DNA of 64,000 bases from NCBI GenBank assembly GCA_019925105.1, contig JAHGAU010000045.1:62001-126000 (forward strand), in the 5' to 3' direction. This stretch comes from Niebla homalea (Eukaryota > Ascomycota > Lecanoromycetes > Lecanorales > Ramalinaceae). Numbering within the stretch: position 1 is the stretch's first letter; each line of letters starts with the position of its first letter. Position numbers and translations under genes: made by a program. The notes under the pieces were generated by a model. It made no database searches. It was not told the DNA's origin and worked only from the letters and a program-made list of their open reading frames with translations. This document shows, piece after piece, positions 26,771 to 39,029 of this stretch.

Positions 26771-27861
26771 ATTAATATTACTTAATTATTTTAAAAGCTT
26801 TTAATTTATTTTATAAGGAAAAATAATATCCTTTTTTTCCGTAAATTATATAATAATTTTTAATAATTTATTTTATTAAAAACTCCCGTAATATTTAAAT
26901 AAAAAAATTTTATAATATATTTTTTTTTTAATAATTTTATATTATATATATATTATTAATTAAATTTTTAAAAGCTATTTTTATTATCCGTTTTTTCTTT
27001 ATATTTATTTATTAATTAAAGAAGAACCCGTAATTTTTTACGTAATTATTAAGGATCTTTATAATTACCGTTTTAAAAGTTTTCCTTAATATATAAAGGA
27101 ATATAATTAACTTATAAACTTTTATTTCTTAAATTATTTAATTTAACCAATTTCTAAAGGATTATTATTTTAATTTTTTTAAACTTATAAAAATAATAAT
27201 TAATATTAAAATAAGCTTAAAATAAATAAATAAAGTTTTTTTTTTTAAATAATATTATTATTATAAATAAAAATTTATTTAAAGTTTTATTAAATTTAAA
27301 GGTTTTATTTTTCTTTAATTTATTAATTATTTTAATTATTATTTTTTAAGTTATAATTTTATTTATTATTATTAAATTTAAGTATATAATATCCTTAATA
27401 TTAAATAAGTTAATATTTAATAAAAAAGGGAAAAACGCTTTTTAAGAACCTTAATTTTACCATTAAAAATATTAATTATTATATTATTAAGTTTTTAAAA
27501 AATAAAAATTAAAAGATAAATTTAAGTTTTTTTACTTTATTTTTATTAACTTTATTAATTTTTAAATATTATAAAAGGAGACGGTTAAATTATTTATTAT
27601 TAAATAAAAATATATTTATTTAGTTTTTTTAATAATCCTCTTTTTCTTTTTTTAAACTTTTTTTAATTACGTTAATATTTTTTAATTTCTATATTTAATA
27701 ACTTATTTAATTAACTTTTTTATTTTTATAATTATTATTATATATTCCTTATTTTAATAAATTTTAACTCTTTAAGAAGGTTTTATTATTAATATTATTA
27801 TATTAATTATTTTATTTAATATTTTTATTACCCGTTTTTATTTATAAATTTATAAATTAAT

Positions 27862-28436
27862 ATATAAGCACTCTGAATATAAGTAAGTAGATTAAGTAAA
27901 TTAAGTTTATATCCTTTTTCACTTAACTTTTAAGCGTTTTAAGCACTTATAAATATTTAATTTATTAATGAGTTTCCTGGATTCTCGTAAATTTATTATT
28001 TATTTATAAATTTTTTAATTTAACCGTTTTTTTATTAAATTACCCCTTTAATTACCCCCTTAAGGATAAATTATTAGCTTTAAGGGTAACTTTTAGTTAA
28101 GTTAATTAAATCTAGAATCTATTTTTAAAAACGTTGAATATTACGGCTTATAAAAGGGGGTTATGGGTATTCCCGTTGTTAATAAAGCTTAATAAAAAAA
28201 ATTATAAAAAATAAAAACCGTTATTTTACCGTTTTAAATATTTTTTTTTAACTTTTTTTTACCCGCTTAAGATTACTTAAAATACTTATAAGTTTCCTGG
28301 ATATTCATTAATAACTTATAAGCGGTTTAAATAAATAAATTCCTATTTTTTTTTAATTATTTAATTTAAGTAAATCGCAGATTTATTAATATTATAAATA
28401 AGTTAATCTATTTTTTATTTTTAAGCTAAAAAAGCT
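27862..28436. repeat. dispersed repeat R1 (about 570 bp), inserted in L3
   Basis: It interrupts the L3 match; L1 at about 12.76 kb shows LINE sequence continuing. A second copy, R2, lies at 60645-61345. Shared blocks include ataagcactctgaatataag, ttaccccctttaattac and the end block aaatcgcagattt. It contains two related cttataagtttcctgga blocks. No ORF. The family is not recognised and the boundaries are good to about 20 bp. Confidence 0.7.
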
Positions 28437-31400
28437 TTATTAATTAAAATATTATTTTTTCCGTCCTTATATATATTTCGGTTTTTTTAACCGTTTTTTA
28501 TACTTTTTTTATTTATAATAATAACGTTATATTAACCGATTAATTTAAAGTTATTTATATTAATATATAGTTTAAGTTATATTTTAAGTTCTCTTAAAAT
28601 CCGTATACTAATATTATATTAATAATTCTTTTTAAGTTAAATATTTAATTAATCGTTATTTTTAATTTATGATTTTTTATATTATAATTCCTTATAATAT
28701 TAATATAATAATATTATTAGCTTATATTCTTATACTTGGCTTATTTACCTTATTAAGCGGAAGGGGACTTAACGCGTACCTTTAAATAGTTTTAGGTTAT
28801 TTATACTTATATTTACTTTTATATAGTTAAAATTTAATTATATTATTATCTATTATATTTATACCCGGACCTAAATTAATCTTTAATAATTAATAATAAA
28901 AAATTAAATTAAATAACGGTTATTAATAGCTTTTTTAATTTAATATAATTAATTATATATTTTTTTTCGTTCTATATAATATAATAAAAATTAAAATCTT
29001 TTAATAAAAGGTACTTACCGGGTATAAATAAAATATTTTAAAGTAACGGTATTATAAAGGGTTTTACTTTATTAACCGGGGGCGGATTATATATATTATA
29101 AATACTTAAATCGCTTCCGATATCCTTTTTTTTTATAATTTAAAATGTACTTAAATTACCGTTATAATAAATAATATCTTAATTATTTACGTTTAATCTT
29201 TTATTTATAAAGAAGTATATCCGGGTTATTTTATCCCCCTTAAAAGTTAAATAAAACTCCTTTTTTAAGTTAATAAAAAAATATATAAATTAATTATATA
29301 ATAACTTTTATATTACTATAATATTAATGTTTTCTATTTTTAAACTTAAATATTAATAATATTACTTTAATTATTTTATTTTATACGTAATATTATATTA
29401 TTTTTAAAAGTATTAATATATTATATATTAACTTCCGTTAAGGCTTTTTATTAATATTTATTTAAATTAATAATTTTTCGTTAAAATTAAATATTATTTA
29501 TCCCGGCCTTTTTACGGTTATCGTTATTACCTTAAAGCGGTTTAACTTAAGGATTAATATTACGGTAAATTTCCTTTTTTTTACGTTATTTATTACCGTT
29601 TTTTACCCCTTTTTATCGGGTTAATTTTATTTATATTTAAAAATAATCTTTAATTATTTTATCGGTTTAAATTTATATAAATTATAACGTTAAACTTTAA
29701 TTATTATTTTAATTTTTTTATACTTAATCTTTTTAATCCTTATTAAGTATTATAAATATTATATTAAGTAATTATCCTTATTATACGTTTATTATATATT
29801 AAAATATATTTTTTATTAAATTTTTTATTATTAAGTTTATATACTTATAAATATTATTTCTTTTAATATATATTATATATTTAATACCGTTTAAGTATTT
29901 AATAATAATATATTTATATTCTTAATACTTAAAATATTAATAAATATATACCGTTTTATTTTATAGTTTTATTAATTTAAAAAATCTATTTTTAATTACT
30001 TTTTTATTAAAAACGTTATTATATATTCTTATTAACGTTATACTTAAGATAATTATAAAGTATTATTTTATATAATTAAAAGTATTTAGTTTCTTTATTA
30101 TGGGAAAGAACTTAAAATTAATGATTTTTAATTTAAGGTAAAAAAATTATATTTTTTTTTATACGTTTTAAGGTAAATTCTTTTTTATATTTAAGAATTA
30201 TGTTAAATATATTTTATTTATTATAACGATAAATAATTGCCTTAATATTTTTATTGTTTTAAACTTTTTTTATTAATTTAAATTTTTAATTTTCTTTAAC
30301 CTTTTTTTTTATTTTTAATAATATTATGTTAAGGAAAATATTTTTACTTTATAATCTATATATTATAATAATTTACTCTATAAGCGGCTTTTTTATTAAT
30401 CTAAATATTTTTATTAATTATAAAAAGTTTATTTTTATAATTATGTTTTTTTTTATTATTTAATAATTAAATTATTATTATTTTTACTTTTTTTAATACC
30501 GTTATTTTTTCTTTAATTTTTACCGTTATTATTATAAATATTACTTTTATAACTTTTATTATTTAACTCTTTCTTTTTTATAAGGTTCTTATTATTATTT
30601 CTTTATTTAATATAAGGTTCTTTTAGCTTTTTTTCCCCTTATTTATTTATCTTTATTATTACTTTATATATCCTGTATAACCGTTTTAACTTTTTTAATT
30701 TTATATTTACTTTTATATAAAAGTTTTTTATTTTCCGTAACTTTATTTATAATATTAAATAAGTTTTTAATATAATATCTTTTTACTTTATTATAAAGAA
30801 ATTTTTTAAAGTTTTTATTACTTTTTTCTTTATTACGTTTTCCTTATAAATTTATTATATTTTCCTTTTTATAGTTTACTTTTTATTATATAATAATTTA
30901 TTTTTTTATTTATTTTAAGATTGTTTTATATATCCTTAATAACCTTATTATTAATATTATTTTATGTTTATTTATTTTTTATTTACCTTATTATAAGTAT
31001 CGCTTTAACCTTTTTTATTTTTTATTTATTAATTATCTTTATATTATTTTTATATATTTTACGTATTTTTTTTATATATATCTTATTATTTATAAGTTTT
31101 TTATTTAGTTTAAGAGCTTTTTATTTTATTATTATTACGTTATTTATACGGTTCGTCCCTATTTCCGTTAATATAAGCTATTTGCTTTTTTACCCTTTTT
31201 ACTTTAACTATTACGTTACTTATAATTATCGTATTTAAGGTATTCATTTTATTATCGTTTAAGCTTTATATATATATATTATTTTAAATTTTTAAGTTCC
31301 TTTTATTCGTTATTATCTTTTCGTAAATTCCTTTTAAATTTATAATTAATTAAATAATTATAAAGATTATTAAAAATCTATTTTATTTTTATTAATACTC

Positions 31401-31590
31401 CTTAAACCGGAACGGTATAAAACGGGATTTACTTATAATTATCCCGTACCGGTTAATACGGTATAAGTGTATATTACGTTCCCGTACCGTCCCTATACCG
31501 CCGGTATAGGACCGAGAAATATTAAGATACCGGTATAACGGGGGTAATAGGTATATAATTCAAGGGTATAGCCAAAAAAGGTAATTTAAG

Positions 31591-31713
31591 GGTAAATTAA
31601 TATAAAGATTAATATAAATAATTTTTTAATAATTTATTAATAACCGGACTATAGTTAATCCGGTTATTGATAAACCATTAAAAAATTATTTATATTAATC
31701 TTTATGTTTATCC
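31591..31713. repeat. 123-bp near-perfect palindrome inside MITE copy 3
   Basis: Arms of about 58 bp run from ggtaaattaatataaaga to the complementary block ending ttatgtttatcc. They centre near 31652 on AACCGGACTATAGTTAATCC. Such an arm pair can extrude as a cruciform or fold as RNA. It may be a separate foldback element. Confidence 0.8.
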
Positions 31714-31741
31714 ACCCGTATTAACACCTTTACCACCACCT

Positions 31742-31885
31742 ACCACCCTCACCACCCTCACCACCCTTACCACCCTTACCACCCTCACCACCCTCACCAC
31801 CCTCACCACCCTTACCACCCTTACCACCCTCACCACCCTTACCACCCTTACCACCCTTACCACCCTTACCACCCTTATCACCCTT
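31742..31885. repeat. minisatellite, 16 units of 9 bp (ACCACCCTY)
   Basis: Sixteen contiguous units with the last base C or T and one A-to-T-context variant (ATCACCCTT, the last unit). Every unit keeps two CA dinucleotides, so it is untouched by RIP although RIP-altered DNA lies on both sides. The minus strand reads GGGTGGT repeatedly and could form G-quadruplexes. Degenerate units continue to about 31920. Confidence 0.93.
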
Positions 31886-32106
31886 ACCTGTACCTTACCA
31901 TTACCTATACCCTTACTTATACCCCTTTTTACCCTTTTAGCCCCTTATTTAATCCGCTACCGGTATCTTAATATTTCCCGGTCTTATACCGTTTTATACC
32001 GTTTGTTACCGATACGGGATAAGGATACCCTTTCCTATCCCGTACCGGTCCCGTACCTATCCCGTACCTATCCCGCGGGATCAATCCCGTACCGGTTGGG
32101 GGAGTA

Positions 32107-32863
32107 TTATTTTTATAACGGTATTTCTCTTTTTTTTAATTAATAAATAAATCGTTACCGTTTTTACTTTTTTTAACGTTATTGCTTTTTTTTTAACTTA
32201 TATTATTTCCTTTTTAGTTATTATATACTTTTTCTTTGCGGCTTTTACCGTTTAAGTTTCTTTTGATTGAGTAGTTCCCGCTGTCGCCCTTTTACTTTAT
32301 ATATTAACTTTTTAATTTTTATTTTTACCCTTTATTAATATCTTTATTATTATTTTTTAAGCTTTTTTTAATTACCTCAATTCCTTTAAATTTATTTTTA
32401 TTTTCTTATAAAAGTCCTTTATTCCCCGTAATTTTATTTATAATATCGGCTAAGTCTTTAATATAATAGCCGTCTACTTTATTATAAGTAGCCCGTTTAA
32501 GGCCCTTATTGCCTCTTTTCTTATTTCGATTCCTTTATACGTTTAACGTATTATTTCTTTTATCTTCTGTCTTTAGTTATTTATAAATTTATTGCTTTTA
32601 TTATTTTCGCCCTTATATTATAAACCCTTAATATTATTAACGTTATTTCCGTTTTATATACGTTTATCGCTTTTTTTCTTTCTTATTATTATCGCTCTTA
32701 TTTTCTAAATGCTTTTTTTACTTATTATATTTTTACGTATTTTATACCTTTCTTTACGTATATCTTATCCATTATAATTCTTTTATTTAATTTAACGGTT
32801 ATTTATTACGTTATTATCGTTTTATTTATATGATTCCTTATTACTTTTATTATTATAAGCTAC
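32107..32863 (-). mobile_element. LINE L4, 5' region (part before G2)
   Basis: ORF1-region sequence of the same LINE family in reverse orientation. The block ending tattataag at 32859 aligns with the complement of Lb near 44850, and the alignment resumes beyond G2 at 59494. The part toward the 3' end is missing or replaced by L3 and MITE copy 3. Confidence 0.75.
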
Positions 32864-33113
32864 TGGAAAGGGGGAGAGCATGGAAGACATAAAACTTGCG
32901 GATGGGTGCATGGAGGAATAGAAACATTAAAAGGGCTGATTAAGGATGGAATCGATTTATATATACTTTAAAAAGGAAGGGTATAACGGATTATTATAGT
33001 AAACAACCTATATTTTATTAATTTATATAAAGGCTACGGCTTATCTTTAATTATACTTTATTATTATTTATTATGTTATTACTTTTATTCTTTCATTTCT
33101 TTTTATTTTTTTT
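32864..33113 (+). repeat. G2 5' LTR (250 bp)
   Basis: The outer 57-90 bp keep CA and TG (for example gagcatggaagacat and gatgggtgcatgg), while the inner part is RIP-altered. Nearly every difference from the right copy in that outer part is G-to-A or C-to-T. It contains a TATA-like tatataaaggc at about 33029. Confidence 0.82.
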
Positions 33114-36100
33114 AACGGTTTTAAAAAGGCTTTTATTTACTTATATATAATAAATAATTCGGTTTAATTATATAATTTAATCGTAAATAATTTATTATAC
33201 CTTTTCCTTAATTAACGTTAACAAAAACTATAAAAATATTATAAAGAATTAACCTTTATTATTATTATATTATATATATATAATAAAAGTAATAAACTAT
33301 AAATTTATATATATTTATAGAACATTTCCAATTATTATTTACTTATTAAATAAATATTAAAATCAAGAAAAATAAAGGCATTTGAATAACCCCCCTTTAA
33401 ATATTCTTATTCGGATATTCTTATTATTACCCTTAATTAATATAAGGACCCCGTTTATATATATTAGTGAAGCATTATTAATATTTATTAATTAACTATT
33501 AATTATTAAAAATCAAAAGGTAAAAAAAGACGATAGCTTTTTTAAAGCGCTATAATTATAAAAGGATAATAATACCCCTTATATTAATAATAAACTTAAA
33601 CCTTAATTAAGAAATAATTATATATATTACCGGATATTTTAAATTATTATTAAGGAAATTATAATTTATATATTAATATAAGCCGCTTTCTTATATCAAA
33701 AAAAAAATTAAAGTATTTAAAGAAAATAAATAGAAAAAAATTACTTACCTTAAATGACGTAAAATTATTATTTAATAATTAACGATTATAATAATTAAAA
33801 TATAAGACTTATTAAGTTAATATAAGTAATTAAACCCGATTAAATTATAAGTTTCATTAAAACATCTTAAGTAATTAAACCGTAAATCTTATAGAACGAT
33901 TTTAAGCGATTAATTTATATATTATAAATAAAACTCCTTAATTTAATCCGGAGTATTATATATATTCCTTAAAGACGTAAAGTTAATCTTAAAGATCATT
34001 TTATACCGGGTAAACGATCTTTTTTAAGACCCGTAAGTAATATTAAGTACCTCGATATTATTAAATATATAAGACTTTTTAACGGTTATTAAAATAACCG
34101 AATTAAATTATATATCTTAATAATAAGGGTAATAAAAACAAGATTCCTTAATAAGGCTTAAATAATTGTATATACCTTTTAAAGAAATACTTCTTATTAA
34201 AACGTAAATTACTAAGTTAAAAGTTATTTAAGCGGTAATTAAGTTTTAAATTATTTACGGAAGTTTAAACCAGTCTTAAAATTCCTAGGAAATAATTATA
34301 AGTTATATAATATATTAACCGGACGTAATAAGCCTTCTACCTTAAGTTATAAATTAAATAATTAAGAATTGAAAAATTAAAAAGTAAATTAAGAAAGTAA
34401 ATAATAAGAAAAAAATAAATAATAAAATTAATTAAAAGAATTAATAAATAAATAGAAAGTTAAAATAAACAAATTTATAACAATAATTATATTATATATA
34501 TATTAAGAATATTAATAGTCACCTATAATAGTTATTAATATAAAATTTATTTAATTTAATAATATTTTTTTAAGGCTTTCCCGTATAAAAGGTAAAGAAA
34601 ATTAAAATAGATAATTAAAACTTACTTTAACTTAAAAAGAAATATAGACTTATAATAAGGTATAATTCATATATATTTATATAATAACTTAAGAGACCAG
34701 AAAGACCTTTATTAATATTATATAATTATATATTAATTTAACCCTTTCCTTAAAAAAAATATAAAAATAAAATATAATTACTCGGAATAACTATAACCCC
34801 CTTTCTTTCAAATATCTTTATTAATATTAATAATATATTAACGATAATATATTTTATTTTATATATACCTTAATACCCTTAAATCAGAAAAAATAAAGCT
34901 AAGTATTATTATATTAATTAAAAGATTAATTGCGGTATTATTATTCCCTTTATTATTGTTTCATTTCCTTTATTAAAAAGGATATATACCCTTTTACTTT
35001 ATATTAAATGAAAAACAGATAAAACTAAAATAAATTTATATAAGTTATGGGATTATCCCATATTTATTAATAATTATAAGTATTATTAAGAATTACTTAA
35101 TAATAAATTTTATTAATTTTTTTAAGGAGTAATAAAATATTATTAAGAATCCCTTAATCCTTTAAATTTAAAGGGAAACTAATAAATATATATAAAATAA
35201 AAAAAATATGCGGATAATTTTAAATATGCTCCTTAATAATAATAATAAAGTTAAATATAAAAGAAGATTCTATATTATTATTAATAATTTTTTTTATTTT
35301 AAAATTATTAAAAACTTTATAATAAAGAATTATAATATAACTTGGGATTAAAACTTTATTCTATAGATTAAGAGAATTAAACGAGTAAAAAGATAGGTTA
35401 AATAATATATAAAGATAAATCTATAATATATAAAAAAAGATTAAAAGAAACATTTTTTAATTAATAAATAAACGCGATAAATATAAGATTTAAAGGAGAT
35501 ATAATATATTAAGTAGAATAATTAAAGATTAAAGTTTTATTTATAAATAAAGTAATAAAAAACGTTATAAAAGAAAATATAAAGAACTTCCAGAAACTAT
35601 TAAGTTAAAAGTTCTTAAAATCAAATCTTAATAATTTTATAATATAAATATATTATTATAAAAAATTAATTTTATTTTTAATTATTATAAACGTATACTT
35701 TATATTATACATAACTTAAACGGAAAAGATATTAAACTTAAAAAACTGGAAAATATAATAAATAAAGTAATAAAATATATATTAAAAAATGTAATTAATT
35801 ATTTTAAGAATAATTTAATAAATATAAAGCTCTATAAAGGTTTAATAAAGAACGTATATAAAGAGGTTAATTTTTATAAAGTATATTTCAAGGTAAAACG
35901 GATTACGAAAAGAATAAAAAAGAAACGGGAGCTTAAAAAGGAAAAAAAGGATAAAAAAGTAAATCTTAAAACTCAAATATTTATAAATTAATTAAGCTAT
36001 ATAAATAAAGATTTTTAAGAAACTACGTTAAAAATAAATTTAATATACGTTAATTACGATAGAATTATTTAAGTATTATAGGTAAAAAGAACGCGATAAA

Positions 36101-39000
36101 TTAAATACCCTTAAAACTATATTATATAAATAAGAAACTTTAAGATATTTTAATAATATAAATAACGCTTATATGATTATTATAACTAATGTTACCTTAA
36201 TAACTTAAACATTAAAACCGACCTTACATTTATTTTAATAGAATATTAATAATTAAGCGGAAAATATAAATTAAAGGCCGTAAAATTATTAATAGAATTT
36301 ATATATTAATTAAAATATTAAAAGAAATAATTAATTTACTTTAAGATTATTTAATCCGGTTAAATTTAAAAACTTTTATATTAATAACTTTAAGTTATTT
36401 AATATAAAATTATACTTTATTTATTATAAATATTATAATATATTCTTAACGGAAAAGTATATAAGTTATAAATAAAAATATAATAAAAATAACGTAAATT
36501 TTAATAAGAAAAGATATATATAAAAAAAGGATTAAGACTATAAAAACGGGCGTTATAATATAAATTACTGATTATTATTATTACTTATAATTCTATTATT
36601 TAACGATTAATTAAACGTATTAATAAATACAATAATTATTGTTTTAATTATATAGGAAGAAAGAAAGGTTTTTAATAAGGTTAATATTAAAAAAGTAATT
36701 AACCGCTTTAATTATAAAGCTATTACCGTAAAATAAGGATACGTTTTTAATAAAGATGTTAATTATAAAGTGGGTATAATAATAAATATAGTTATAAAGT
36801 AACGATAAGTCAAAAATAATAATTTAAAGGAAGGAATTAAGCTTATATAAATTAAGGATTAAGTAAAGGGGAAGCTAAGGGAAAAGATAAAAACCGGGAG
36901 GAAAAAAGAACTTTAATAAATTATTAAATTAATAAGGGAGTAGGTTTTAAACGTTAAGCGGATCTTATTAATTAATAATATTATATTCTTTATAATATAC
37001 TTAATATAACTTTTATTATACTTTTAAAAGAAGATAAATTAACTTATAAAGAACATATTAAATGTTAATTATATATATCGTAAAAAGATTATAATTATTA
37101 AGGAAACATTTAAGAATAACGGAAAAAAGATATAAGAAACGATTTAAAATAAATAATTTAAATTTAATAATATCGTAATTACGGGTTTAAAACGAAATTT
37201 TAAGGTTATACTTAATAAGAATAAATAAGTATACTTTATAAAAGTAATAGTTATTTATTAATTAAAATAACTAAATAAATTATTAAATATAAAAATTAAT
37301 AAAAAATTAAATATTATTATAATTAACTTAAGTATAATAAGGAAATTACGGATAAAAAAGGGCTTTTAAAATCACTTAAAGTTAATTACTTAAATATATT
37401 AATAGTAAACGGAAACTATATATTACTTTATATATAAGTTATATTTAATATCTGAATTATAAGAATAATTAAATCGGTATAAATATTTATAATATTAAAA
37501 AATAATTTAAATTATAATATTTTATTAAGACTTTTATAAGTAAAGTTAATTACTGTTAACTTTAAAATTTAAATAAAAATATTAAAGATTAAAAATGCTA
37601 TTTATAAAGCAAATATTTAATTACTTAAACTTTAAATACGTCCGTTAAATAAAATACGTTAAAAATTAATATATAAAAAGTTATATTATAAAAATATAGT
37701 AATATTAAAAAAAGAGATTAAGTTAAACTTATTTAAATATAAAAATAATAAAGAAAACTTAAATGTTATATTAAAAAATAATAAAAATTAATAAACTATA
37801 AGAAAAAAAAGAAGTTTAAATAATAAAGCCGGCTTTAAAAGCATATATTCTAATAATTAATTAATAAAGGAAAAAGGATATAATTATGTATTTAACGAAA
37901 AACGGGAATATATAAGAAATAATCGGAATAAATAAGGGAAGATTAAGAGTAAATTAAAGTAATAAAAAAGGGCAGAAGAAGTAAGTTAAATAAAAAATAG
38001 ATAAAAATAATTAAGTAAAAATTTAAAAGAATCGGAAAAAATATAACGATAATAAAAGTACTTAAGGGATAATAAAAAAGCTCGGAAGTATTAAGGAAAA
38101 AATAAAGGAATTAAAAAAATACTATGAATAATTTAATTAATAATTTAAAACCGGAAATAAACTTTATTTTATATTAATAATAGTTTATTAAATAAAAATA
38201 GAAAATAGTTGAATTCGTAAACTTAATACTTAATAAAATAAATAAAAGGATGATATAATATTTAAAGTTATTATTAATTACGTAAGATAACGTTAAACGG
38301 TATAAAGAATATATCATATATAAAGAAAAAATAATATTTATATTAATAATAATAAACAATCATATATATTAAGAGAATAACTGATAACTTAAAGAAATTA
38401 ACGATAAAAAGAAAAAAAAGATATATATTAAAATAATATAAAGAAGAAAATAAAACGAATAAAAAATAAAAATAATGAAAACTATTTATTTATCATAGAA
38501 AATATAATTTTAAGAACCGAATAACTTAATAACTTAATAACTTATTAACGATTATTAAAGTATAAATACGGTATTTATTAAATTTATTTAAGATATATAT
38601 ATAAAGTAACGGATAAATTAACTTTAAAACTATAAAATAAAAAAGTAAACATTAAAATAAAGTTATTATAAATTATATTTTTAATAAATAAAAAAATAAT
38701 AAAAAAAAGGTTAATACTTTAAAGTTATATAAAAAACTATAAATATAAATAAAAGAAAAAACATTATATTAAGGGATATCATCCTAAATAATTAAATATA
38801 ACTTAAGATACTTTAAATATTATAAACGTATAAAGATATAAACGTAAAAGAATTATATAAGATTTTAATAATAAATTATATAAAATGATATTAAAATTAA
38901 AAATTAAACCGTATAAAATTATTTTTACAAATTTATTAAATAATAAGGAATAATAACTTAAAACAATTATATAATCAGGAATTAAGTTAAATATATATAA
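33114..39000 (+). other. G2 5' internal region, gag expected
   Basis: About 5.9 kb of RIP-mutated A-rich sequence between the 5' LTR and the RT relic. Gag and protease should lie here, but I recognise no zinc knuckle or DSGA motif and no long frame. It may include further nested relics; the blocks near 33390 and 34795 (taaccccccttt, taaccccctttc) resemble each other. Confidence 0.45.
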
Positions 39001-39029
39001 AAAATATATATAAGTAAATAGATAAATAA

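Larger units (their letters stand above)
24297..31318 (-). mobile_element. LINE L3 (Tad1-like, full length), interrupted by a MITE and repeat R1
   Basis: The 3' tail is at the left (ttaatt repeats, then ttacggatttaaataagttaattccgg) and the RIP-altered ORF1 start at the right (cgttattat ending 31316, opposite ATGGCGACG). The reverse complement of L1 is collinear across 24.3-31.3 kb: for example, the block near 27300 matches L1 at 13300, 28470 matches L1 at 12700 and 29850 matches L1 at 11500. Two insertions, 26309-26770 and about 27862-28436, account for the extra length. The plus strand is T-rich because the coding strand is A-rich. No intact ORF. Confidence 0.85.
31396..32106. mobile_element. 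MITE copy 3 (TACTCCC family, 711 bp) carrying a palindrome and a minisatellite
   Basis: Left end TACTCCTTAAACCGG; right end CCGTACCGGTTGGGGGAGTA. The subterminal inverted pair gaaatattaagataccgg (about 31526) and ccggtatcttaatatttcc (about 31961) matches copy 2. The interior differs from copy 2 and contains a 123-bp palindrome and a 9-bp minisatellite. The flanks (tttattaa and ttattttt) do not give a clean 8-bp TSD, so this copy may be rearranged or lie at a junction between two LINE fragments. Confidence 0.75.

Noticed and set aside
30921..31238. 105-codon Phe/Leu/Ile-rich frame resembling a membrane protein
   Set aside because: It is antisense to the ORF1 relic of LINE L3. The T-rich strand gives spurious hydrophobic codons.
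31742..31885. CRISPR array or telomere repeat
   Set aside because: The 9-bp units are contiguous, with no spacers, and do not match a telomeric repeat; it is a minisatellite.
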